Below, piece after piece: positions 40,401 through 49,036 of a stretch of DNA of 64,000 nt. The notes below the pieces were generated by a model that was given only the letters and a program-made list of their open reading frames with translations, had not been told where the DNA came from and did not search any database. The stretch is taken from contig JADCER010000001.1 of NCBI GenBank assembly GCA_020249925.1, positions 1 to 64,000 of the forward strand. Reading direction: 5' to 3'. The DNA is from Roseomonas sp. Its GTDB lineage: Bacteria > Pseudomonadota > Alphaproteobacteria > Acetobacterales > Acetobacteraceae. The position numbers and the translations under genes are program-made. The first letter of the stretch is position 1; every line of letters starts with the position of its first letter.

Positions 40401-41277
40401 CCGTGCCATTACCCTTGGCGAAACCACCGATACCTGGACGCAGGGCATGGCGTATCTGCTTGCAGCGGTTCAGGCGACAACCATCGGCGATTGGCCGCGC
40501 ACCATTCGGCAATCCGAAATCGCCGCCGATATCTTCACTTCCATTGGCGAACATTATCGTTTTGTGACTAGCACAGTGATGCTGACCTATGGTCGGCTTG
40601 CGGTTGGGGAACTTACCGCCGCGCGGGACCTGCTTTTGCCCTTCGGCGAGTTCGCCGAAGCCTTGGACAATCCACCTGCAAGGGGCTGGACATTGATAGC
40701 CCGCGCCCTGATGGACCTTATGTCTGGTGCTTCGCCGGCCATCGCTCTGGAACGTCTTGACTTGGTTCAGGAGAAATGGCTCTCGGCCGGGGAACGCGTG
40801 ATGTGGCATTGCCTGTTTGGCGCTGCCGCATTTGCGGCGGGTGATCATGCGCGCGCCACGCATGAATGCGATATCGCCATTGGCCTGATGCGCAATATCC
40901 TTGGCGTTGGCCATGCCTATCATGCGGTTTCTGCCATGGTTGCAGCCTGTCAGGCCATGGCGCAGGATGGCAAGCCTCAATCGAAGGCGCGTGCCGCTGA
41001 GGCGCTTTTCCAAGCGCGCCGTTTCGCCCAGCGAATCTCTGCTGGGCGCCCCTATATCTTCTGGCTTGAAGGCCGAGCCGCGCGAATGAATGCGGCACCA
41101 AACAAGGCGGCACGGCGTTTTCGACGTGGCCTTGCATTGGCTGAGCGGCTCGGCATGCCATATGAGGCTGCGCTCTGCCTACGCGCGCTTGATGAGCCCA
41201 AACGGGCCGAAGCAAGGCTTGCATCAACCGGCATGATCCCTTGGATCGAGTTCGACATGAGGATAAGGACGCCATGA
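37411..41277 (+). CDS. Soluble-adenylyl-cyclase-like protein: two CHD domains, AAA/STAND ATPase, TPR tail
   Basis: A 1288-residue cytoplasmic protein. CHD1 (about 35-180) has both metal Asp residues, Asp43 (LLLDIVDSTGL) and Asp93 (MEGDSITAVW), but no Asn/Arg pair in GPPLRALGALA. CHD2 (about 222-365) has lost the metal Asp (LLRLDGF) but keeps Arg347 in GPVMSLAARLM, where the usual Asn is Ser343. The two halves complement each other as in mammalian ADCY10 C1/C2. Next come Walker A GEAGVGKS (436-443), Walker B KLLLLDDIQWLD (557-568), and a helical TPR-like region (about 780-1280). The GTG start overlaps the FadL-like gene by 13 bp and the stop overlaps the next ATG. It may make cAMP or act as a STAND regulator. 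Confidence 0.85.
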   Translation: MALLTDALPIAASLTPYVSALLRANVTRGAAVESLHGAVLLLDIVDSTGLANRYAAEGPEGAERLGEALATHLRPVFDLVAARGGDIVAMEGDSITAVWRDTPELPPAAGRAAATALALRDLLEGKAIRQRIVVAAGALHALPLSLGNGRNLFLLAGPPLRALGALAADCPPNQVLLAAGIEPSPEIIGPPAEIQCPDAMLAPYLPAGISARAVLAGSGWSTEFRIVTAILLRLDGFLPETDDGAPLGRVLQLIQGTIAGLGLGIFEVIEGDKGTIIGIFAGLPPFVLDQNAAGALEAARRIAVLLEAESIPFGIGIATGRAFTSDVGSDRRRLQIVLGPVMSLAARLMQVSRSDVLADPDTVVTAGAQFSFGEPFLLSTKGRADPVPVRRLLGRSAARPAAASPERGSLIGRGDEEAHLAAFLDHAPGGLAVIVGEAGVGKSRLLAQALRLAQERGRLIVPAAAQAIEQDTAYFALRSILTHMLGLTDQATPADIALRLRECLPDQSLLGRAEALTDILPIDVEALGPQQPLSGAARPAAVTEIMLRLITVQDQPKLLLLDDIQWLDGSSAQTISALLRRAPGLLAIAGSRPLEAEARPEIRSLVAMAGRSFLLSRLDRAATAELVRGFLGVSAVPARLAEFIYDRSEGLPLHAEQLLLVMRERGMLHFSPDGRQVEAVLSSDTGIETLRDVILRRVDRLPAEQQLVLKVASVLGRTLDPALLAALHPEGSPPQGAVQVLEDSGLLQREGKLLAFHHIRIQEAVYDLLPFAQRRNLHRAAAEATEAIHRQDIDQHCALLAAHWERAGEPARGATWRLRAAARALASAAPLDALAHLRAVALQGGYEKLFPDLEQRRAYAQVFGLAADEASDFETAHAWLMDYARLCGVRVPKGGGTTIGRIMMAVFKQALLRARLLRPQRNPESVARAAANSSLHWRLAEHAYFKGDTMGVLHGQLVALNEAEFGLASRDMAIASGGLSIALSLGGMRNLAHYYQSRAITLGETTDTWTQGMAYLLAAVQATTIGDWPRTIRQSEIAADIFTSIGEHYRFVTSTVMLTYGRLAVGELTAARDLLLPFGEFAEALDNPPARGWTLIARALMDLMSGASPAIALERLDLVQEKWLSAGERVMWHCLFGAAAFAAGDHARATHECDIAIGLMRNILGVGHAYHAVSAMVAACQAMAQDGKPQSKARAAEALFQARRFAQRISAGRPYIFWLEGRAARMNAAPNKAARRFRRGLALAERLGMPYEAALCLRALDEPKRAEARLASTGMIPWIEFDMRIRTP

Positions 41278-43463
41278 CCAAGCGACGCATCATCATCCTT
41301 GGGGGCGGTATTGGCGGGCTGACCACCGCCTATTACCTTTCGCGCACACCTGAATTGCGCGATCGTTTTGATGTGACCGTGCATCAAATGGGCTGGAAGC
41401 TTGGTGGCAAAATCTCCTCTGGGCGGGACGAACTGGGCCGCAATCTGGAGCATGGCCTGCATATCTGGTTCGGCTGTTACGACAACGCCTTTCGCATGCT
41501 GCAGGAAATCTACGCCCGTCATGAGCCACCACCAGGATCACCTTTCCGCACTTGGCGCGATGTCGTCTCAGCGCAGGATTTCACTCCCATTGGTGTACGT
41601 ATTGGTGAAAAATGGGGCTTCGCATCCATCGAATGGCCACGCAATGACGCCACCCCAGGCGAAGCGCGCCTATTCCCGACCCTGTCGGAAATGTTCACCC
41701 AGATTATCAACGCAGCCTTGATCCTGATTGAGCGGAGTTGGCTCGGTAATCCGCCGACCACCCTGCCGCAACAGAACGATCTGCTCGCTCGCCTATTGCA
41801 GCTTGTTGAGACAGGAAAGGAACCCGCAGACAAGGCCACTGCAAAAGACCTTCTCGGGTCGCTCAAGGCGGGCAGCCTTTCCGGCAATGCGCTTGCGCGC
41901 CTGCTGCATGGGTCGATGAAAACGCTCGGTGCCGGCGCCGTAAACCCTGATCGTCAGATACTTCACGATCTTGCAGAAATAACTAGGCATTTGCGCGACG
42001 GCATCCTGACGAGCGAGGCAGGCAAGCTGACGGATGAGGCGACTGCAACGATTTTCCGGGAAGCCTTTCATATCGGGCTTACCCTTATCGCTGGCGCGCT
42101 TCTGGATGTCATCCTTGAAGACAAACCGCTCGAAGCGCTGGACGATATCGAATTCCGTGCCTGGTTGCTCAAGCACCACGCCGATCCGACGATTGTCGCA
42201 CAATCCAGCGTCGTGCGCGCCCTTTATGACACAGCCTTTTTCTATGAGGATGGTGATCCTGCCAAACCCACGGTCGGTGCCGGATGCGCCATCGGCGTCA
42301 TCCTGCGCCTGGTCGCGACCTACAAGGGTTCGATGGCGTGGGAGTTGCAAGGCGGTATGGGCGATGTGTTCATTGCGCCGCTATACCAGCGGCTTCTTGA
42401 ACAGGGTGTGCATTTCGAATTCTTCAGTAAGGTCACGGAAATCACGCCGGCAGCGGATCGCAACGCCATCGCCTCAGTCAATGTCATCAAGCAGGCCGAA
42501 ATGCTGCCTGGCTATGCCCTGCTGAAGCGCTTTGATGGCATTGATTGCTGGCTGGCAGAACCCGATTGGGCGCATTTGAAGGATGGGGAGCGGCTGAAGG
42601 CAGCAGGTGTGGATTTCGAAAGCCATTGGTGCGCCGAGCCACCTGTGGCGACGCGGACCCTGCACCGTGGTGTTGATTTTGATGATGTCGTGCTTGCCAT
42701 GCCTGTTGGCACCTGGAAGAAATTGAATGACGAAGCGGGGCCATGCGATGCTTTGCTGGCGCGCGGCGGTCCCTTTGCGGACTTCACCACAGCGCTTGGC
42801 ATTGTGCCCACAATTGCCGTGCAGCTTTGGACCTCCGTTGACGCCAAGACCATGGGCTGGGTTGGCAGGCGCCCTGCCGTGGTGGCTGGGCCGGAGCCGA
42901 TCTGCGTCTGGGCCGATATGTCGCAGGTGCTGCGTACTGAAACCCCCATGGTACCGCCGGCGCTTGGGCTGCATTACCTTTGCGGCACCTATCCAACACA
43001 GCTTTATGCGCGACCGTCACGGGAAACCGATACGCCCGCCATCGCCGAGGCCGAGGTTCAAGCCATGGCGGTGAAATTTCTCCAGCGCGATGCCGGCAGC
43101 TACTGGCCGCTTTCAGCAGACGCAGAAGACTTCCATTGGTCATTCCTGGCGGACCCCAGCGGAGGTGAGGGCAAGGCGCGGCTCGCGGCGCAGTATATTC
43201 GCGCCAATATTGATCCCAGCGAATGCTGCGTAAGGTCGGATGTTGGCACCACCAAATTCCGGCTGCACCCTGATGAAACCGGCTTCGAAGGGTTGTGGTT
43301 GGCTGGTGAGAGTACACGCAACGGCTTCAATGCCACCTGCGTTGAGGCTACCGTCATGTCCGGCATGGCGGCTGCAAACAGGATTGGTGGGCTTGGACTT
43401 GAGATCGTCGGTTATGACTTTCCCCGCTGGAAACCTTCATTTTTCGCAAGGAGAACGCCATGA
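41274..43463 (+). CDS. FAD-dependent amine-oxidase/desaturase-like oxidoreductase (paralogue A)
   Basis: A 729-residue flavoprotein. The N-terminal dinucleotide fold is RRIIILGGGIGGLTTAYYLS (GxGxxG), followed by QMGWKLGGKISSGRD and LEHGLHIWFGCYDNAF. The C-terminal FAD contact is LWLAGESTRNGFNATCVEA. These fit the amine oxidase/phytoene-desaturase/HpnE superfamily, but the protein is longer than those (450-550), with a large insert from about 100 to 300. The substrate is unknown. Its ATG overlaps the cyclase stop (ATGA) and its stop overlaps the decarboxylase start. A paralogue of similar architecture is at 44447. Confidence 0.8.
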   Translation: MTKRRIIILGGGIGGLTTAYYLSRTPELRDRFDVTVHQMGWKLGGKISSGRDELGRNLEHGLHIWFGCYDNAFRMLQEIYARHEPPPGSPFRTWRDVVSAQDFTPIGVRIGEKWGFASIEWPRNDATPGEARLFPTLSEMFTQIINAALILIERSWLGNPPTTLPQQNDLLARLLQLVETGKEPADKATAKDLLGSLKAGSLSGNALARLLHGSMKTLGAGAVNPDRQILHDLAEITRHLRDGILTSEAGKLTDEATATIFREAFHIGLTLIAGALLDVILEDKPLEALDDIEFRAWLLKHHADPTIVAQSSVVRALYDTAFFYEDGDPAKPTVGAGCAIGVILRLVATYKGSMAWELQGGMGDVFIAPLYQRLLEQGVHFEFFSKVTEITPAADRNAIASVNVIKQAEMLPGYALLKRFDGIDCWLAEPDWAHLKDGERLKAAGVDFESHWCAEPPVATRTLHRGVDFDDVVLAMPVGTWKKLNDEAGPCDALLARGGPFADFTTALGIVPTIAVQLWTSVDAKTMGWVGRRPAVVAGPEPICVWADMSQVLRTETPMVPPALGLHYLCGTYPTQLYARPSRETDTPAIAEAEVQAMAVKFLQRDAGSYWPLSADAEDFHWSFLADPSGGEGKARLAAQYIRANIDPSECCVRSDVGTTKFRLHPDETGFEGLWLAGESTRNGFNATCVEATVMSGMAAANRIGGLGLEIVGYDFPRWKPSFFARRTP

Positions 43464-44380
43464 CACAGCCGCCCTTCATTTCCTGGTTAGGGCATGGTGC
43501 CGTCAATTTCGCGCCCCCCGGGTTGTTTCATGATGTCACGGGCTATGCGTTCGTTCTGGATGCATCGCGACGCGCGATGCAGGCCTTGGTGGACAAGCTC
43601 CTCACGCCCGCAACACAGGGCAGGGTTTCCTATCAAGTGCCTTGGAATTCCGCCTTGCTGAGCGTGACTGACATCGCCCAATGCAGTTCAGGGCCAGAAC
43701 AGATTGGCTGGCTACCGGGAAAGGAATTCGCCATTTGGGTGCCATTGCTTGAGAGGCGGCCGCATCGCCTGCTGCCGCGCGCCGTGCTCTGGGCGCCCTA
43801 TATCTTCATCAATTACGACATTGGCTTGGTCACGGGGCGTGAAGTTTGGGGATGGAACAAGGCGATCGGCCACATCACCGTGGAACCGCAGGCGCAGCCC
43901 GCACGTTTTGCCTGTAGCACAACCATCTTCAGCAACTTCGGACCACAAACCCAAGGCAGCTTTGAAGAGCTGCTGGCTATCACCGGCACAAGGCCGATCA
44001 CGACCGGCCCGGCAGACTTTATTGAATTCCTATCAGCCCTATTCGGTGAAGCCGGGGCGGAAATGGCAAATGCGTTGAAAATTGAACCGGTGATTCCCGC
44101 GATCGCCCTGCGGCAAATGCGGGATACGGCGGAACCAACGCGCGCCATCTATCAAGCAATCGTCAATTCACCCTGCCGCATCACGAAGATGAAGGGCGCG
44201 GAGCTGCTTGATGATCGCTTCACACTTTCAATACGAAGCTGTGACAGCCATCGCATCATGCAAGACATCTTTGGCGTAGAGCCGACCGAGCCTTTCAGCC
44301 AACGCCCCATCAGATTGGCTGCGCGGGTGAAGTTTGATTTTCAGGCCGAACCGGGCGAGACCATCGTCGCCTGGCCATGA
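43460..44380 (+). CDS. Acetoacetate decarboxylase family enzyme
   Basis: A 306-residue ADC-fold protein. The catalytic region GREVWGWNKAIGHITVE matches the ADC GREEYGFPKK segment, with Lys134 in the Schiff-base position; the adjacent second lysine of classical ADC is Ala here. PYIFINYDIGLVTGREV supports the fold. Family members decarboxylate beta-keto acids, but many relatives act as aldolases, dehydratases or lactonases. Coupled by ATGA to the flavoenzyme, it probably processes that enzyme's product. Confidence 0.8.
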   Translation: MTQPPFISWLGHGAVNFAPPGLFHDVTGYAFVLDASRRAMQALVDKLLTPATQGRVSYQVPWNSALLSVTDIAQCSSGPEQIGWLPGKEFAIWVPLLERRPHRLLPRAVLWAPYIFINYDIGLVTGREVWGWNKAIGHITVEPQAQPARFACSTTIFSNFGPQTQGSFEELLAITGTRPITTGPADFIEFLSALFGEAGAEMANALKIEPVIPAIALRQMRDTAEPTRAIYQAIVNSPCRITKMKGAELLDDRFTLSIRSCDSHRIMQDIFGVEPTEPFSQRPIRLAARVKFDFQAEPGETIVAWP

Positions 44381-44414
44381 ACCCGCTGATGCAGCCCTTA
44401 TCCTGATATGCTTG

Positions 44415-44435
44415 CGCCAAGCGATGGCGATTTTC
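44415..44435 (+). terminator. Weak hairpin between convergent genes
   Basis: CGCCA (44415-44419) and TGGCG (44425-44429) form a 5-bp stem followed by ATTTTCC. It lies between the convergent decarboxylase and FAD oxidoreductase genes. It is short and may be chance. Confidence 0.3.
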
Positions 44436-44446
44436 CTACGTCAGAA

Positions 44447-46531
44447 TCAACTGTCGTGATGGTCTATGGGAAAGCTGGTCTCCGGCAATTCAGTACGCGC
44501 CAAAGCCTGCGCGGCGACCATGCCGGAACCTATCGCCATTTCGACAGACCCGCCGGAAAAGGGCAGTAGCGTCCAATCGCCGGCAAGGTAGAGATTGTCA
44601 AAAACCATCGAATCCGGCGCAAGCCGTGCCGCCAGAGACCCAGGCGGCGCCTGCACATAAAGTTCCGATGGGTCGAGATTGGTGCGGAAAAACCCAGAAA
44701 CGGGCGTCGGTCCTGATGGCCCCATGCCGCGCGTGGCTGGCCAGATCGTCGGTACCGCAAGTGGCAGCCAGCGATTGGCATCCGCTTCGGCCCAGGCCTC
44801 TTCATTGGGTGGCGGGTTCTTGTTGGAAGGTAAGGGTACCGGTCCACAGAAGTAATGGATGGATTGCGGGCTTGTCGGCCCGGCCGGCCAATCTTCCGCC
44901 GGGAGCAAATGCGACATATCGGCCCAGGTGGCGAAAGGTTCGATGAAGGCCGTGGTTGGCGGCGGGTGGTCGGGATCAACCGGAAAGCCGAGCGACTTGC
45001 TCGGCACATCAAGCCAAAGCTGGAAAGCCTGTGTTGCCACCGAAACGCTGCCATCCAGCATGCACGACCAGCGCGCATTCATGCGCAGGCCAGATGTAAC
45101 GGGCTTCAGCGCCTCAGGCGGCATGGCCAGAATGACGGCATCGAAATCCTGCCCAAGTGTCAGGTGGAAACGTCGCGCGCAGGTAGTATCGTCCGTACGC
45201 TCAAAATGAGCGGTCTTCTTCAATATGTCGCCATTATGCAACTGCCCCCAATCGGGCTCACTCGGCCAGCAGCGCAAGCCCTTGACCAGGACAAAGGGAT
45301 CATAGGGCTTATCGTCAATCGTCGTTGCCTGCTTGCGCAACCGCACCTGCGCAATGCTTTTGCCATCGCTGCTTGGCGTAACTTCTTCCATTGCGTGAAA
45401 CAGCTTCACATCAACCCCTTGGGCCTGTAGCGCGTCCCATAGAGGCGTGAAAATAGTATCCCCCATGCCGGCGTTCATCATCCACAAGGGGGCACCATGA
45501 TAACCCAGTACCAGCTCCTCACACAGGCGTAGCGTCACTCCGGCAGCAAGAGCGCCTGACATCGGATCCTGGGTTTCACCATTCGGATAAGCGAAAGCTA
45601 GATCATAGAGCGCCTGGAGCGGCGCACAATGCAGCACTTCATCCGATGCATAGTTCTGCTTCAGCCAGGCACGAAATTCCAGGGCGTTCAGCGCATCATA
45701 GGCCTTCTGCTTATCGCGCACGAAAGCGATATCACGGAGATAGCCGATAATGATCGCAATACCCCAACTCAGAACAATGGAAAGGCGGCGAAGGTCGTCC
45801 GGAAAAGACCATTTCATGATCCCCGCTTCGGCGTGCTTGCCGTGTTCAGCAAGCTTAACCTGAAAATGCTGGAGTTCAGACTGGGCATCCGCAGCGGCCA
45901 CCGGAACTTGATCCAGGGTCTGTGCATTCTTTGGAGAAACGTGGATCGGCTTGAACAATGGTTCGAGCATTGCTGTTAATCTGGCAAATTCCTCTGCCAG
46001 CGGAAAAGCCGCGCCGTGGCTCTCCACATGATTTGTCAGCGCCCTTACCAGCTTGCGCAATGCCTGATGCGGACCGTGTTCTTCGGCTGTGTTAGCCCTG
46101 ATCTGTCCCGGTTGCAGACCATTGTCGGGAAAAGGTACGGCCCAAGGCAAATAGGTTGAGCCATCCTTGTTTGATGCGCGCTTTTCCATGAAGACAACAC
46201 TTCGTTCGGGCGAAAAGGCATCGGCGATATTCGTGAAGGTGTCGGTAGTACCAGGCGGCAGGGCAGCGAATGCAGCCTGCATCGTCCGAAAGGCATTGTT
46301 GTAGAAGCCAAGCCAAATATGCAGTCCATGCTCTTCGATCCGCTGGCCTGCATCCGCCTTGCGCCCGCTGGCGCCTTTGCCCCCAAGCCGCCAGCCACGC
46401 GAATAAAGTGTCACGTGGAAGCGTTCCCTAAGTTCGGGGGTTGAGGAGAGCCAGAATGCCGCTGCAACGCCCCCACACCCTCCGCCCAGAATAACCACGC
46501 GTTTGCGTGTCGGCGGCTTTTTCCCAGACAT
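44447..46531 (-). CDS. FAD-dependent amine-oxidase/desaturase-like oxidoreductase (paralogue B)
   Basis: A 694-residue flavoprotein. The start ATG 46531 is fixed by an AGGAGG ribosome site 6 bp upstream, so the longer open frame to 46705 is not used. The N-terminus KRVVILGGGCGGVAAAFWLS and the following SRGWRLGGKGASGRK and EEHGLHIWLGFYNNAF parallel paralogue A. The C-terminal FAD contact is LYLAGDWTLLPFSGGSVEMA. It converges on the operon that carries paralogue A and the decarboxylase. The pair may catalyse successive steps on related substrates, or act as a heteromer. Confidence 0.8.
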   Translation of the reverse strand: MSGKKPPTRKRVVILGGGCGGVAAAFWLSSTPELRERFHVTLYSRGWRLGGKGASGRKADAGQRIEEHGLHIWLGFYNNAFRTMQAAFAALPPGTTDTFTNIADAFSPERSVVFMEKRASNKDGSTYLPWAVPFPDNGLQPGQIRANTAEEHGPHQALRKLVRALTNHVESHGAAFPLAEEFARLTAMLEPLFKPIHVSPKNAQTLDQVPVAAADAQSELQHFQVKLAEHGKHAEAGIMKWSFPDDLRRLSIVLSWGIAIIIGYLRDIAFVRDKQKAYDALNALEFRAWLKQNYASDEVLHCAPLQALYDLAFAYPNGETQDPMSGALAAGVTLRLCEELVLGYHGAPLWMMNAGMGDTIFTPLWDALQAQGVDVKLFHAMEEVTPSSDGKSIAQVRLRKQATTIDDKPYDPFVLVKGLRCWPSEPDWGQLHNGDILKKTAHFERTDDTTCARRFHLTLGQDFDAVILAMPPEALKPVTSGLRMNARWSCMLDGSVSVATQAFQLWLDVPSKSLGFPVDPDHPPPTTAFIEPFATWADMSHLLPAEDWPAGPTSPQSIHYFCGPVPLPSNKNPPPNEEAWAEADANRWLPLAVPTIWPATRGMGPSGPTPVSGFFRTNLDPSELYVQAPPGSLAARLAPDSMVFDNLYLAGDWTLLPFSGGSVEMAIGSGMVAAQALARTELPETSFPIDHHDS

Positions 46532-46760
46532 TAGCGGCCTCCTTGCCGGTTTCTTGAATGGTCTTGGAGCATCCTCTGCCGATTGCAGAAAGTCATCAGA
46601 AAGAAACTGAGCGCATAAGCGCCGACCTTTCACCGTTTTGAGAGACTTTACGAAATCATAACACTGTAACTTCCGCGCCGCAAAGAAAACCGCATGTGCC
46701 TTCATGCCTGATTGAAAGCACCAGAGACGAAGCGCAGTAGGTTCACTGTCGGCCCGGACT

Positions 46761-46800
46761 AGAGCATGTTGCGTTCACGTGGGTTCACGCAACACACTCT
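46761..46800. repeat. Imperfect palindrome, first of a pair
   Basis: TGTTGCGT (46767-46774) pairs with ACGCAACA (46787-46794), flanked by AGAG (46761-46764) and CTCT (46797-46800) across a symmetric CA/CA mismatch. It resembles dispersed intergenic palindromes of alphaproteobacteria. Confidence 0.75.
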
Positions 46801-46826
46801 ACGTCGTTGTTTTTCCAGCGTCTTCA

Positions 46827-46854
46827 CACGTTCAGATGATTCCATCTGAACGTG
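46827..46854. repeat. Perfect 12-bp inverted repeat, second of a pair
   Basis: CACGTTCAGATG (46827-46838) and CATCTGAACGTG (46843-46854) are separated by ATTC. It lies 26 bp from the first palindrome and is likely part of the same element. Confidence 0.85.
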
Positions 46855-46998
46855 ATCTGCTTTAAGCTATGGGAGACACAGGCGCAAAACTGGATTTCCA
46901 AAATTTGTAGAATACGCCCGTAATCCCTTGATCTCTGGTGGCGCATTCCGCGGGTTTGTAGGTCTCAAGCCATTGAAAAAAAGAAAGAGATTTACTCT

Positions 46999-47012
46999 TT
47001 TCGGGCGCGCCA
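46999..47012 (+). repeat. Candidate att repeat, right
   Basis: An exact 14-bp copy of the tRNA-Arg 3' end (TTTCGGGCGCGCCA), 11.6 kb from the tRNA and in direct orientation. It has no tRNA body upstream. It is the expected distal att scar of an integrated island. Confidence 0.6.
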
Positions 47013-47073
47013 TTTCCCAATATTTTCAGAATATTCTGGTTTCAGGATCGCGCCACCGCCGCGATGCCAGCGC

Positions 47074-48044
47074 CTAATCCCGATAATGGCACGCCACCGA
47101 ATGCCCGGGCCGCACTTCGCGCAAGGCCGGCACTTCATTCCGGCAGCGCGCGCCATCCGCGATCGGGCAGCGCGTATGGAAATGGCAGCCCGATGGCGGG
47201 TTGAGCGGGCTTGGCACATCCCCTTGCAGCCTGATCCTTTCCCGCTTCACGGTGGGGTCAGGGATCGGCACGGCTGAAAGCAGCGCCTCGGTATAGGGGT
47301 GCAGCGGTGTGGTGTAGAGTTCCCGCGCAGAGGCAATTTCCACAATCCGGCCCAGATACATCACCGCGACACGGTCGGAGATATGTTCCACCACCGAAAG
47401 ATCATGCGCGATGAACAGGAAGGTCAGTCCGAATTTTTCCTGCAAATCCTCAAGCAGGTTCACCACCTGCGCCTGGATGGAGACATCAAGCGCCGAGACA
47501 GGTTCATCGCAAATGACCAGCTTTGGTGAAACCGCCAAGGCGCGGGCAATGCCGATGCGCTGCCTTTGCCCGCCCGAGAATTCATGCGGAAAGCGCCGCA
47601 TGTGATCCGCATTGAGCCCGACCGTTTCCAGCAATTCCACCACGCGGTCTTCGCGTTCACGCGGGGTCTTGGCAAGCTTATGAATGATCAGCGCCTCACC
47701 AATAATGGCAGCGACTGTCATGCGCGGATTGAGTGAGGCAAAGGGATCCTGGAAAATGATCTGCATATCCCGCCGCAAGGCGACCATCTGCTGATGATCA
47801 AGCGCGGTCACGTCGCGGCCTTCGAACCAGACCTTGCCGGCGGTGGGTTCAATCAGGCGCAGGATCAGCCGGCCCGTGGTGGATTTGCCGCAGCCTGATT
47901 CGCCCACCAGGCCCAGCGTCTCACCCTTGTTGATGTCAAAGGAAACGCCGGACACCGCATGCACTTCATTGACTGTACGCTGCAGGATGCCGCCCTTCAC
48001 CGGAAAGCGCTTCACCAAACCCTTCACGCTAAGCAGCGGTTCCG

Positions 48045-48048
<4 letters not shown>
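47074..48048 (-). CDS. dppF: Dipeptide/oligopeptide ABC transporter ATPase (DppF/OppF)
   Basis: A 324-residue ABC ATPase with Walker [19 protein letters not shown], the DppF-type [17 protein letters not shown] signature, Walker [15 protein letters not shown], and the oligopeptide C-terminal extension ending with [15 protein letters not shown]. That cysteine cluster can bind Fe-S in related proteins. Last gene of the five-gene operon; it overlaps dppD by ATGA. Confidence 0.93.
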
Positions 48049-49028
<980 letters not shown>

Positions 49029-49036
49029 CGCCGCGC

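Larger units (their letters stand above)
46532..47073. other. Intergenic region at the island's right end
   Basis: It contains the leader of paralogue B, two palindromic elements (46761-46800 and 46827-46854), an AT-rich stretch and the tRNA-Arg 3'-end repeat at 46999-47012. No gene or integrase fragment was recognised. Confidence 0.6.

Noticed and set aside
37411-41277. LuxR/MalT-type regulator
   Set aside because: The ATPase/TPR part would allow it, but there is no C-terminal DNA-binding domain and two cyclase-homology domains occupy the N-terminus.
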